A DNA stretch of 64,000 bases from Myxococcales bacterium. GTDB taxonomy: Bacteria > Myxococcota_A > Polyangia > Nannocystales > Nannocystaceae. The translations under genes were made by a program, and so were the position numbers. Of the stretch, positions 33,945 to 42,605 are shown one piece after another. Within the stretch, counting starts at the first letter, position 1; every line of letters starts with the position of its first letter. The stretch is taken from the NCBI GenBank assembly GCA_020633335.1, contig JACKDU010000009.1, positions 310,001-374,000 on the forward strand, in the 5' to 3' direction. The notes under the pieces are model-generated. The model worked only from the letters and a program-made list of their open reading frames with translations, had not been told where the DNA came from and did no database searches.

Positions 33945-34313
33945 ATGAGTCGATCAGAACAAATTTCGAAGCTCCTCAAGACCCTGGCATCCGCGACCCC
34001 CGACATCGAGGCGGCGGCCGTCGTCGACAACGACGGCCTCATGATCGCCTCGGCGCTGCCCGCCGACGTCGAGGACGATCGCGTCGCTGCGATGAGCGCG
34101 GCCCTCCTCGGCATGTCGGACCGGATCGTCCGCGAGCTCGGCCGCGGTCACTTCGAGCTCGTCATGATCCGCGGCACCGACGGCTTCACGATCCTCACGC
34201 GCTGTGGGTCCGACGCCGTGCTCACGGTGCTCGCGGCGAAGACGGCCAAGCTCGGCCTCATCTTCCTCGACATCTCGCGCTCGGCGAAGGAGATCGCGCG
34301 GCTCATCTCTTGA
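33945..34313 (+). CDS. Roadblock/LC7 (MglB-like) protein, copy 1
   Basis: Single-domain Roadblock/LC7 protein of 122 residues, the size of MglB. Key blocks: TPDIEAAAVVDNDGLMIASALP, a helix ending in IVRELGRG, and VMIRGTDGFTILTRCGSDAVLTVLA. Such proteins dimerise and can stimulate or position Ras-like GTPases (MglB with MglA in Myxococcus). A good AAGGAG precedes the ATG. No MglA homologue lies in the window. The gene is the middle member of a three-gene operon, 22 bases before the protoglobin gene. A second, very similar copy is at 41647-42015, also followed by a protoglobin gene. Confidence 0.85.
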   Translation: MSRSEQISKLLKTLASATPDIEAAAVVDNDGLMIASALPADVEDDRVAAMSAALLGMSDRIVRELGRGHFELVMIRGTDGFTILTRCGSDAVLTVLAAKTAKLGLIFLDISRSAKEIARLIS

Positions 34314-34335
34314 GCGAGCGAGGAGGGGAGAGATC

Positions 34336-34872
34336 ATGCAAGCACAAAGTGACATCTTCAATGACCTCAAGGGCTTCATCGACTTCGGTGACGAAGACGT
34401 GGCCAACCTCCAGGCGGTCGCGCCGCTCTTCGCCGCCCACGGCGGCGGGCTGACCGATCGCTTCTACGACAAGCTCGCGGGGGTGCCGTCGACCGCGGCC
34501 CTCATCGAGGGCAGGGTCGACGCGCTCAAGAAGACCCACGCGCGGTGGATGGGCGAGCTCTTCGCCGGCGACTACGGCGAGGGCTACCTCCAGAGCCGCT
34601 GGAAGATCGGCCTCGTCCACGTCAAGGTCGGCGTCCCGCCGCAGTACGTGGAGGCGGTCGTCTCCTTCCTCCGCGCGGAGTCGGAGTACCTCCTGCAGCG
34701 GGAGCTCGGGGACTCGGCGCTCGTCGCCAAGCGGCACGCCAGCATCCTCAAGATCCTCGACATCGATCTGATGATCATCAACCTCGCGTACGCGGCGGAG
34801 CGGGTCGACCGCCTCTGCAAGTTCACGGGGATGAGCAAGAAGCTGATCGAGCGCTGCATCGAGAAGGGCTAG
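34336..34872 (+). CDS. Single-domain protoglobin / globin sensor, copy 1
   Basis: Protein of 178 residues that is almost entirely a protoglobin (globin-coupled-sensor type) domain with no output domain attached. The haem-ligating F8 histidine is most likely His95 (IGLVHVKVGVPPQYVEAV), and the distal B10 tyrosine is Tyr44 (DRFYDKL), both typical of globin-coupled sensors such as HemAT. The block THARWMGELFAGDY is family-typical. Expected to bind O2, NO or CO. With no fused output, a partner must read its state; the Roadblock gene 22 bases upstream in the same operon is the obvious candidate. ATG 34336 with AGGAGGGGAG ahead. A strong terminator follows. Confidence 0.85.
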   Translation: MQAQSDIFNDLKGFIDFGDEDVANLQAVAPLFAAHGGGLTDRFYDKLAGVPSTAALIEGRVDALKKTHARWMGELFAGDYGEGYLQSRWKIGLVHVKVGVPPQYVEAVVSFLRAESEYLLQRELGDSALVAKRHASILKILDIDLMIINLAYAAERVDRLCKFTGMSKKLIERCIEKG

Positions 34873-34897
34873 CGCGAGCGCGCGAGCGCACGAGCGG

Positions 34898-34931
34898 CGA
34901 GGGGCGTCCGGCGGGGCGCCCCTCGTTTTTT
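34898..34931 (+). terminator. Rho-independent terminator after globin operon
   Basis: Perfect 9-bp stem, CGAGGGGCG (34898-34906) with CGCCCCTCG (34917-34925), followed at once by six T (34926-34931). It ends the 33133-34872 operon before the convergent sacsin-like gene. Confidence 0.85.
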
Positions 34932-35013
34932 GGGGTCCCGCCGCGACCCCCGGGCGCGCTGGTGCGGCGCGAGGGGGCGCGGCGGGGCCGTGAAGATGTG
35001 AGGGGGCGCCCGC

Positions 35014-38000
35014 CTACTTCTCGGGGACCACGCGGTCGAGCGCCGGCTTGAAGAAGCGGCGCTCCTCGGCGCCGCCAGGCGCCCGCACCCGCAGCCAGGT
35101 GAACATGCCGACCTTCTCGATCGCCAGGATCTCGGCGGGCTCGCCGGCCTCGGGCACGTGGATCCAGCCGACCTGCGGGGCGAGGCCCGAGCCGTCGCGC
35201 TCGGCCTGCTCGCGCCAGCGCTGGTCGAGGGCGTAGCGGGCGATCCGCGGGAGCGGATCCTGGATCCGCTGGACCTTGCGGCGACCCGGATCGCGGGCGT
35301 GCTCGACCACGTAGAGCCAGTACTGACGGCCGAAGGTGCGGGCGGCCGCCGCGTCGCGCGACGAGAGGATGACCGGGAGCCGCTCCCAGCCGCCGTCGAG
35401 GCCGAGGACCCGGATGAAGCGCGCGTTGGGGTCGCTGATCCGGCCGCTCTGGACGTCGTAGCCCGGGGTCCCCGGCGGCATCTCCATCGGCTTGCGGCCG
35501 GCGTCGCGCTCGTGCTCGACGGCCGCGGTGATCGCCGCCTTGACGACCTCGTTGCTCACCCGCGGGACCTCGCCGCCGCCGACGAAGGCGAGGCGCTCGA
35601 CGCCGACCGCACGCGACGTGGTCGCCGGCGGCGGCTCCTCCTCCTGGCGCTCGGCGAAGGGATCCTCGAAGAAGACGACCTCGTCGTCGCCCTGGACCCG
35701 CGGCACCCGCCGGCGATCGAGGAGCTGCTGGATCTCCGGCGGCGGGGTCCGGAGGATCGCCTCAAGGTGGGCGAGGTTCTCGAGGCCGCCGCCGACCAGA
35801 CGGTCGATCGCGGCGGCGACCTCGACGACGACGGTGTCCCAGTGATCGGCGCCGATGTAGACGACGCCAGCGTGATCGTCGGCGAAGATCGCGACCTCTT
35901 CGACGCCGGTCGCCTGGTCGACGCCGTCGATCCGCAGCTGGGTCACCAGGTGATCGGTCGCCTGGAGCTTGAGGCCGGCGAGGACGCCGAGCTCGACCGC
36001 GCCGTCGACCTGGCCGCTGGCGACCAGGAGGCGGCGGAGGCCGGCGGCGAAGAGCGGGTGGTGGATCGTCCGCGCGAGGTCGCGGCAGAACTCGAGCTTG
36101 TCGGGGCTCCCCGAGAGGGCGGGCGCCTCGGCGAGCTCCTCGCGGGCGGCCGCCGAGAGCCGGCGGATCCCGAGGCGGGCGATCGCGTCGGCGCCGACCT
36201 TGGAGTGGAGGAGGGCGATCGGCGCGCCGCGGAGGCGATCGACGAGCCAGGGGGCGTCGCCGACGAAGACGCGATCGCTGGCGAGGAGGCGGCGATCGGC
36301 GGTCGGTACGTGGACCGGCGCGGCGGCCTTCGACGTCGCGTCGGCGGCGGCCTCCTCGACCTCGCGGAGATCGACGAGGCGGCGGACGAGGCGGAGCGCG
36401 AGGTCGATCGTCGCCGCGTCGAGCGGGCGCCCGCGACCTCCTTCGGCGAGCTCGGCGAGCATCGCCGCGATGTCGACGGCCTCGACCTGGCCGCGGCGCC
36501 CCAGGCGATCGAGGCCGCGGCGGCCGTCGCCGTCGCCGGGGACGAAGCCGCGGCGATCGCCGAAGAGATCGACGACCGAGACCGCGAAGGCATGCTCGGG
36601 CCGCCAGAAGCGGGCGCCGTCCCAGACGCAGGGGCCGGCGACCAGCTCCGCGAGGAGCTCGGGCGCCGGCGCCTCGGCGAGCGCGCCGAAGTAGCCGTAG
36701 ATCGCGGCGGTGATTCGATCGAGCGCGGCGGCCTCGAGGCCGCCGTGGTCCGGCGCGCTCCAGCGGTCGCGGAGCGCGGCGAGGTGGGCGGCGACCGGCG
36801 CCGGCGGCGGGGCCTCGGCGACGCCGATCGCGGTGAGGAAGGCCGCGGAGATCCCGTCGGCGTCGAGGGCCGGCATCTGGCTGGCGACGAGCCCCAAGTC
36901 GCGGCGGTCGACGAGCTCGTCGCTCCGGAAGAGGCGGGCGGGCGGGGCCTCGAAGGCGGCCGCGTCGGCGCTCCGCAGCGCCGGCAGCCAGGCCCGGCCC
37001 TTCAGCTCCTCGGCGAGGAGCGCGGCCTCGGCGGGGTCGCGCTGGAGGATGATCGGCCAGAGGCCGTCGAGGTACGCGAGGAGCTCCCGGAGGCCGTCCT
37101 CGGCCGCGCCGAGGTCGTCGTCGGCGCGCTCGCGGAGGGCGTCGACGTGGCGGAGGAGCGCGGCCGCCTGCGGGCTCTCGCGGAGGCCGAGCCAGGTGAA
37201 GAGGGCGCGCCAGGCGTCGCGGTCATCGGCGTAGACCTCGAGGTCGGGGACCAGCGCCTGCTGGCCGAGGAGCCCGTCGCCGTCGCCGGGATCGTAGAGC
37301 TCGCTGGCCGGATGGAGCGCGCCGTCACGGCCGACGATGAGCGACGCTAGGCGGAGGCGCTCGGCGAGCTCGGGCTCCGCGCTGGCGAGCGCGCCGAGGT
37401 CGACGTCGTCGCGGAGCCAGCGGAGCGCCGTCACCTGCTCGGCGCCCACCAGGCCAGCGTAGGCGGCGAGGAAGACGTCGGCGATGAAGCGCGAGCGGTC
37501 GAGCGCGGGCACGCCGAGGGCGGCGAGGAGCGGCCGCCAGCGGTCGCGCGGTCCGGTGTCGACGATCTCGAAGGCGAGGCCCGCGAGCGGCGGCGCGTTG
37601 AAGCCGGCCGGCAGGTAGACGCCGGGGTCGTCGGCGCGGACCGGCCGACCGCCCAGCGTGCGGAGGAGCGGGAGGCCGCGGAGCGTCGCCCGGGTCGCGT
37701 CGTCGTAGGCGTCGAGCCAGGTCGGCGTGGCGAGGTAGTCGAGGAGGAGGTCACGCGCGCGGTGAGCCCCTGGGAGCGCCGCCACGGCCTCCGAGCGCCG
37801 CCCGAGGGCGGTGGCGAGGCTCGGCCCTGCGAGCGGCTCCATGAGCCCGGGGCAGCGCCTGTGGAAGTTGCGGAGGGCGTCGCCGAGGGGGGGCTCGGCG
37901 CCGATGAGATCGACGTCGAGCTCCGTGAGCGCGTCGATGAGCGGTCGATCCGAGAGATCGGTGACGAGGAGGTGCGTGCCCGCCTCGCTCGCGGCGTGCA

Positions 38001-40155
38001 GGCGCCCGCGCTGATCGGGGAGGAGGGTCATGCCGATCAGCGCCCCCTCGGCCAGCCCCTCGGCCCGCTCGCTGAGGAAGCGGAGGACGTCGGCGAGCCA
38101 CTCGGCGTTCGGCAGCGCCTCGCCGCCGGGCTCCCAGCGCCGGCGCGCGCCGTCGTCGTCGGGCGCCAGGATCTCGGCGAGCTTGGTGAGCGCGAGCGGC
38201 AGGTCCATCTCGGCGAGCGACGCCTCTGCGCACGGGCGGAGGCGGGTGTTGCTCTGGATCCCGACGTCGATGAACCACTCGCGGTGCTGGGCGAAGAGGC
38301 GGCGGGTCGGTCCGTCGGCGAGGTAGAGCGCGCCGCCGAGGCCGAAGGCCCGGAGGAGGCCGTCGGAGCCGAGCGCGAGCGGGAGGCCGGCGATGTCGTC
38401 CTTGCGATCGGAGATGCAGAACTGGAGGAGGTCGACGACGTGCGAGCGCTCGCGGAGGCAGCGGCGCGGCGCCTCCTCGAGCGGGACCTCGAGCGGCGCC
38501 TCGAGTCGCAGCCAGTCGCGGACCTCCTGCGGCTTGTAGCGGATCGTCGTGACCCCGGCCCGCTCTGCGTTCTTGGCGACCCGCGGCGGGAGATCGGGAT
38601 CGGGGAGGCGGAGGCCGTCGTCGCGGAGCGCCTCGCCGAGATCCTCGCCCCAGAGCGGCGGCGGCAGCTTGGTCTCCTTGAGCGAGCGCCACTCGATCAC
38701 GTCACTCGCCCGGGTCTGGACCAGCGGGAGGGCGGCGAGGCGCCGGAGGAGGGCGCCGGCGAAGCTCCGCCAGGGCTCGACGTGGCGGTCGGAGAGGTCG
38801 GGCCAGAGCTCGTAGAAGGCGCCGAGCCCCCGCGCGCCGACCTCGGGGATCAGCGCGGCGATCGCCAGGGCGGCCGCCTGCGGGGCCGCGTGCTCGAGGA
38901 GCGCCCGGTTCCAGGCGACCCGCACGCGATCAGCCTCGGCGTAGAGCTCGGGGTCGGTGGAGATCTGGCGGCGCGAGGGGTCGAGGTCGAAGCAGCCGTT
39001 GACGTGGCATGGGAGGAGCCCGGGCTGATCGGGGAGCGGGAAGGTGCAGAAGACCTTGCCGCGCTGGCGGCCGACCGTGACCGCGCCGTCCTCGTGGAGG
39101 TCGAGGCGGATCGCGGCGCCGACCCAGGGGAGCGCCTTCTCGCGGAGCGCGAGCATCTGCTCGTTGAGGCGGAGCACCCGATCGAAGGAGTCGGCGAAGA
39201 GGCCGGTGACCACCTGCCACGCCCGCACCTCCTCGCCCTTGCGCGAGTGGACCTCGACGAGGTGGCGGTAGCAGGCGTGGGGGAGCTCGTCGACGTCGGC
39301 GCGCCACGAGACGATGTTGGTCGCGGTGTCACCTTCGACGGCGACGTTGCCGATCGCCCGGGCGGCGACGACGTCATCGCGGTTGCGGGTGGCGAGGACG
39401 AGGTGCTCGATCGCCTCGCCGCTCGGATCGATCTCGCGGACCCGGAGCTCGAGGATGTTGCGGGCGAAGAGGAGGAGCTCGTCGCCGCTGCCCTCGAGGT
39501 CGCGGAGCATCTGCTCGAAGTCCGCGCGGGTGAAGGGCTCGTCGCAGATCTCGGACTCCTTCGCCTGCTCGGGCGTCCGCGCCGGGAGCCGGAAGATCGT
39601 CCCCTGGAAGTCGACCTCGCCCTCCGCGAGGCCGGCGCAGGCGAAGGGGCGGAGCCAGTCGCCGGCCGAGTCCCAGAGCTCGGCGAGTTCCCAGCGCTTG
39701 CCGGTCGGCTCCTCGCCCTCGGCGACCGCGTCGCGGTGGGGATCGAAGGCGATCGCCCAGCGGCCCGAGGCGAAGCTCGGGTAGTCGCTGACGTTGTAGA
39801 CGGTGTTGAAGCCGAGGCCGAAGCGACCGGTCTTCGGCCCGAGCTCGGACTTCGAGCTCTCGCCGATGCTCCGGATCGCCTGGAAGTCGGCCTCGCTGAA
39901 GACCTGGTCGTTGGCGAAGAGGAGCGCGGGCCCCTGGAGCCGAGACATCCGCGGGTCGGGGAGGGCGTCACGAGCGTGCTCGCGGCCGTCCCAGATCATG
40001 AGGAGGCGAGTCGCCCCCGCGTCGTCCGCGTTCTGCAGGAGCTCCTTGACGATGCCGATGCTCCGCGGGTAGCTGCGCAAGAGCCCCCGGAGTCGGACCG
40101 TCAAGCGCTCACGCTGACCAAACCCCTCGCCGACGATACGCTCGTGGACTCCCAT
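35014..40155 (-). CDS. Giant sacsin / NO VEIN-like GHKL ATPase with degenerate NOV_C (DUF3883) domain
   Basis: Protein of 1,713 residues. Residues 10-180 are a sacsin-type HSP90-like ATPase: N-box E38-LLQN42-ADD45, a middle FANDQVFSEADF block and the ATP-lid glycines TGRFGLGFNTVY (109-120), followed by SDYPSF as in sacsin. A long alpha/beta middle region matches nothing I can name. About 150 residues from the C-terminus lies a NOV_C/DUF3883-like domain (AAITAAVEHERDAGRKP...GYDVQSG...RFIRVLG...YWLYVVEHA). In that family GYD...IEVK resembles a PD-(D/E)xK nuclease core; here IEVK is replaced by IRVL, so nuclease activity looks lost. ATPase plus NOV_C is the layout of plant NO VEIN. Related proteins occur in bacterial defence islands, but no defence gene is adjacent. 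ATG 40155 has GGAGAGG five bases ahead. Confidence 0.78.
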   Translation of the reverse strand: MGVHERIVGEGFGQRERLTVRLRGLLRSYPRSIGIVKELLQNADDAGATRLLMIWDGREHARDALPDPRMSRLQGPALLFANDQVFSEADFQAIRSIGESSKSELGPKTGRFGLGFNTVYNVSDYPSFASGRWAIAFDPHRDAVAEGEEPTGKRWELAELWDSAGDWLRPFACAGLAEGEVDFQGTIFRLPARTPEQAKESEICDEPFTRADFEQMLRDLEGSGDELLLFARNILELRVREIDPSGEAIEHLVLATRNRDDVVAARAIGNVAVEGDTATNIVSWRADVDELPHACYRHLVEVHSRKGEEVRAWQVVTGLFADSFDRVLRLNEQMLALREKALPWVGAAIRLDLHEDGAVTVGRQRGKVFCTFPLPDQPGLLPCHVNGCFDLDPSRRQISTDPELYAEADRVRVAWNRALLEHAAPQAAALAIAALIPEVGARGLGAFYELWPDLSDRHVEPWRSFAGALLRRLAALPLVQTRASDVIEWRSLKETKLPPPLWGEDLGEALRDDGLRLPDPDLPPRVAKNAERAGVTTIRYKPQEVRDWLRLEAPLEVPLEEAPRRCLRERSHVVDLLQFCISDRKDDIAGLPLALGSDGLLRAFGLGGALYLADGPTRRLFAQHREWFIDVGIQSNTRLRPCAEASLAEMDLPLALTKLAEILAPDDDGARRRWEPGGEALPNAEWLADVLRFLSERAEGLAEGALIGMTLLPDQRGRLHAASEAGTHLLVTDLSDRPLIDALTELDVDLIGAEPPLGDALRNFHRRCPGLMEPLAGPSLATALGRRSEAVAALPGAHRARDLLLDYLATPTWLDAYDDATRATLRGLPLLRTLGGRPVRADDPGVYLPAGFNAPPLAGLAFEIVDTGPRDRWRPLLAALGVPALDRSRFIADVFLAAYAGLVGAEQVTALRWLRDDVDLGALASAEPELAERLRLASLIVGRDGALHPASELYDPGDGDGLLGQQALVPDLEVYADDRDAWRALFTWLGLRESPQAAALLRHVDALRERADDDLGAAEDGLRELLAYLDGLWPIILQRDPAEAALLAEELKGRAWLPALRSADAAAFEAPPARLFRSDELVDRRDLGLVASQMPALDADGISAAFLTAIGVAEAPPPAPVAAHLAALRDRWSAPDHGGLEAAALDRITAAIYGYFGALAEAPAPELLAELVAGPCVWDGARFWRPEHAFAVSVVDLFGDRRGFVPGDGDGRRGLDRLGRRGQVEAVDIAAMLAELAEGGRGRPLDAATIDLALRLVRRLVDLREVEEAAADATSKAAAPVHVPTADRRLLASDRVFVGDAPWLVDRLRGAPIALLHSKVGADAIARLGIRRLSAAAREELAEAPALSGSPDKLEFCRDLARTIHHPLFAAGLRRLLVASGQVDGAVELGVLAGLKLQATDHLVTQLRIDGVDQATGVEEVAIFADDHAGVVYIGADHWDTVVVEVAAAIDRLVGGGLENLAHLEAILRTPPPEIQQLLDRRRVPRVQGDDEVVFFEDPFAERQEEEPPPATTSRAVGVERLAFVGGGEVPRVSNEVVKAAITAAVEHERDAGRKPMEMPPGTPGYDVQSGRISDPNARFIRVLGLDGGWERLPVILSSRDAAAARTFGRQYWLYVVEHARDPGRRKVQRIQDPLPRIARYALDQRWREQAERDGSGLAPQVGWIHVPEAGEPAEILAIEKVGMFTWLRVRAPGGAEERRFFKPALDRVVPEK

Positions 40156-40465
40156 CGCCACCTCTCCAGCCTCGATAGCCTAGGAGAGATTCTCGCCCGC
40201 CCACGGTGGCCGCGGCAACCTCGACGAGGTGGCGCGATTTGATCGGGGTCGTCGATTTCGCGCGGTGATCGTCGTTCACCCTGTCGTTGTTTTGATTCGA
40301 TGTCGGTCGCGCTGTGTGGGGCGCCGACACTCGCGGCGCGCCGGGTCGCCTCGCAGGCAGAGGTCGGCGTCGGTCGGGCGTCGTCACGTGAGGAGATCGA
40401 TCGCCGCCCGCGGAGCGCCGACGTCGGCGACCGACACGGCGCGACCCTCTCCTCACGCGAGGATC
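40156..40465. other. 310-base leader region of sacsin-like gene with nested palindromes
   Basis: Non-coding. A 10-bp perfect inverted repeat (CGTGAGGAGA at 40387-40396, TCTCCTCACG at 40448-40457) encloses a 14-base perfect palindrome, CGCCGACGTCGGCG, at 40416-40429. The A/T-richer stretch 40235-40310 is the likeliest promoter zone for the leftward sacsin-like gene. No reading frame is supported. Confidence 0.55.
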
Positions 40466-41245
40466 CTAGCGATCCGGGCGCTGGAGCGCGTCGACGGCGT
40501 CCTTCACCGGATCGACGCGGGCGAAGACGTCGGCGGCGGCGGCCCTCGACGCCTCGAGCTCACCCGCCGCGGCCGCGCTCTCGAGCACCCCGCAGAGGCG
40601 GGCGAACTCGGAGATCCCGAGCTGCGCGGACGCCCCGCGGAGGCGGTGGGCGGCGCTGCGGAGGGCGGTCAGGTCGCCGTCGTCGGCGGCCGCTCGGATC
40701 GCGGCGATCTGCTTGTCGAGCCCGTCGAGGTAGAGCTTGGCGACCCGCGGGAGCACGCCGAGTCGCGCGAGCATCTCGATCGACTCGCTCTCGATCTCGA
40801 TCGTGGGGGCGGAGGTGGTGGTGGGCGTGGGCGTGGTGGGTGTCTCCATGAGCGTAAGGTGGCGAGCGAGGACCTCGCGGAGGGCGGCTGCGCTGAAGGG
40901 CTTCGCCAGGAAGTCGTCCATGCCGGCCTCGATGCAGCGAGCGCGCGCGCCGACGATCGCGTTGGCCGTGACGGCGATGATCGGCACCCGCGGCTCCTCA
41001 CCCCGCGCACGGATCCTGCGGGTGGTCTCGTAGCCGTCGAGCTCGGGCATGAAGCAGTCCATAAGGATCGCGTCGAAGCGCTCCGTCTCGGTCCGGGCAA
41101 GCGCCTCGACGCCGCTCGAGACCGAGGCCGACCGGAGTCCGATCTCGGTGAGCTGGGCCAGCATGATCCGGGCGTTCACGCCGTTGTCATCCACGACCAA
41201 GACTATTGGAGCGAGCGCGATCGCCATGGCCTGACCGATCGTCAT
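40466..41245 (-). CDS. Response regulator with HPt domain (REC-HPt)
   Basis: Protein of 259 residues from ATG 41245 (ATG 41227 is possible). REC 12-130 with VVDDN, phospho-acceptor Asp63 (LMDCFMP) and the KPF motif. A Thr/Pro linker (135-148) leads to an HPt domain with the phospho-histidine His200 in AAHRLRGASAQLG. The pair of acceptors lets it pass phosphate from a hybrid kinase to another receiver; the many receivers in this region are candidates. No kinase is fused or immediately adjacent. It lies upstream of the sacsin-like gene on the same strand, separated by 310 bases with palindromes. Confidence 0.85.
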   Translation of the reverse strand: MTIGQAMAIALAPIVLVVDDNGVNARIMLAQLTEIGLRSASVSSGVEALARTETERFDAILMDCFMPELDGYETTRRIRARGEEPRVPIIAVTANAIVGARARCIEAGMDDFLAKPFSAAALREVLARHLTLMETPTTPTPTTTSAPTIEIESESIEMLARLGVLPRVAKLYLDGLDKQIAAIRAAADDGDLTALRSAAHRLRGASAQLGISEFARLCGVLESAAAAGELEASRAAAADVFARVDPVKDAVDALQRPDR

Positions 41246-41646
41246 CTTGCCACGGCGCGGCGGCGGCGAGAATCCCCGAGATCGCCAGAGGTGACGCATC
41301 GTGACCGGTGATGATCTCACCTACAGCGTCTCCATCCGCGCGGGGCGCGGCCGCGAGGTCGACCTCTGCAGGGTGTTCAAGAGGCCAGGCGAGCGCTCGC
41401 CCCCCGCGAGCGGCCACTTCCGCTCGCCGCCTCGATGTCGGCGGCGCCGCGACTCGGCGTCGTGACGATCGCCGAGCGCGGAGATCGAGCGTCACGTCGA
41501 TGTCGCGCGTTTTGATCGCGCGCGAGCGAGTGTCGACGACGCGCGCGCGCACTCGCTCACGAGAACATCCGCACGAAGAGATTGATCACCAGCGACGCAA
41601 TACCTTGTAGCATCAAGGGGTACGCCACGGTTGGAAGTGAGGAGTG
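41246..41646. other. 401-base divergent intergenic region
   Basis: Between the leftward REC-HPt gene and the rightward second Roadblock operon. It contains a perfect 9-bp stem, GAGCGAGTG (41524-41532) with CACTCGCTC (41550-41558). An A/T-richer stretch, 41570-41635, includes TTGATC (41582-41587) that might serve as a -35 with a poor -10 (TGTAGC, 41606-41611). Nothing coding is supported. Confidence 0.5.
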
Positions 41647-42015
41647 ATGAGCCGTTCGGAAGAGATCTCGAAGCTGTTGAAGAACCTGTCGACGACGACC
41701 CCCGACATCGAGGCCGCTGCGGTGGTCGACAACGACGGTCTCCTGATCGCGTCGGCGCTGCCCGGTGACATCGAAGAGGATCGCGTCGCGGCGATGAGCG
41801 CCGCGCTCCTCGGCATGAGCGAGCGGATCGTCCGCGAGCTCGGCCGCGGCAACTTCTCGCTGGTTATGATCCGCGGCACGGAGGGCTTCACGATCCTCGC
41901 CCGCTGCGGTTCGGAGGCGGTGCTCACTGTCCTCGCGACCAGCAGCGCCAAGCTCGGCCTGATCTTCCTCGACGTCACGCGGGCGGCGAAGGATATCGGC
42001 CGTCTCATCGGCTAG
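41647..42015 (+). CDS. Roadblock/LC7 (MglB-like) protein, copy 2
   Basis: Roadblock protein of 122 residues, about four-fifths identical by eye to copy 1 at 33945. The longest shared stretches surround DIEAAAVVDNDGL and DRVAAMSAALLGMS. ATG 41647 is preferred over GTG 41644, because the other copy begins MSRSE and GAGGAG lies just ahead. It starts an operon with a second, divergent Roadblock-like gene (43 bases on) and a second protoglobin gene. The repeated pairing with a protoglobin is the strongest sign that the two proteins act together. Confidence 0.85.
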   Translation: MSRSEEISKLLKNLSTTTPDIEAAAVVDNDGLLIASALPGDIEEDRVAAMSAALLGMSERIVRELGRGNFSLVMIRGTEGFTILARCGSEAVLTVLATSSAKLGLIFLDVTRAAKDIGRLIG

Positions 42016-42058
42016 GCGCGGCGAGGCCGCGTCCGCGCCCGCGGGGCGGAGGATGTCC

Positions 42059-42568
42059 ATGTCCGAATTTGGCGTCGAGATGCAGGCCACGAGGCTCCTC
42101 GTCGACATGAATCGTCGGGGGGGCTACACGCTCTCGCTGGTCTGCACGGACCAGGGGCTCCTCGTCGCGGTCGCGGGTGACGTGCCGCGCTCCGAGGTCG
42201 CGGCCGGTCTCACCAGCCTCTTCGACGACATCGTCGTCCGAGCGACGCGCGACCTCGGGGTCGCGGACGTCGACGAGATGACGATCTCGGACGCGAAGAC
42301 GGGGCGCTTCGTGGTCCGGCCGCTCGCGCCGGGCTACTCGCCGCGCCTCTTCTTGGTCGTCCAGGTCCCGCGAGACGCGGCCTGGCGGCGGAACACGACG
42401 ACGGCCGCGCGCAAGCTCGCGGCCCTGATGCGGCCGCTCCTGACGGCGCCGAGCGTCGACCCGGCGCCGGCGGGCAAGGGCGGCGCGGGCACCACGACGC
42501 CGGCGCGGGCGACCGCGTCCGGCGAGACCACGAACACGACGACCACGACGAAGACCACCCCCACGTGA
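42059..42568 (+). CDS. Divergent Roadblock-like protein with Thr-rich tail
   Basis: Protein of 169 residues. ATG 42059 is chosen because GGAGG (42048-42052) then has normal spacing; ATG 42053 abuts it. The first 125 residues have the strand-helix order of a Roadblock fold (YTLSLVCTDQGLLVAVAGDVP...VDEMTISDAKTGRFVVRPL...RLFLVVQVP) but little sequence identity to the MglB-like copies. The tail from about 135 is Ala/Gly then Thr-rich (ETTNTTTTTKTTPT), probably disordered. Sitting between a Roadblock and a globin gene, it could form heterodimers with the former. Not found in the first module. Confidence 0.6.
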   Translation: MSEFGVEMQATRLLVDMNRRGGYTLSLVCTDQGLLVAVAGDVPRSEVAAGLTSLFDDIVVRATRDLGVADVDEMTISDAKTGRFVVRPLAPGYSPRLFLVVQVPRDAAWRRNTTTAARKLAALMRPLLTAPSVDPAPAGKGGAGTTTPARATASGETTNTTTTTKTTPT

Positions 42569-42605
42569 CCCGCGAGGCGGGGCCTCGGGGGAGGGAGGAA
42601 ATGAG

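Noticed and set aside
35158..37350. 730-codon frame antisense to the sacsin-like gene
   Set aside because: Repetitive Glu/Val/Asp/Arg content without motifs; a shadow of the real gene.
35014..40155. Anti-phage defence system
   Set aside because: NOV_C and sacsin-like ATPases occur in defence islands, but no helicase, methylase, nuclease or mobile gene is adjacent and the nuclease-like core is degenerate; left as a possibility only.
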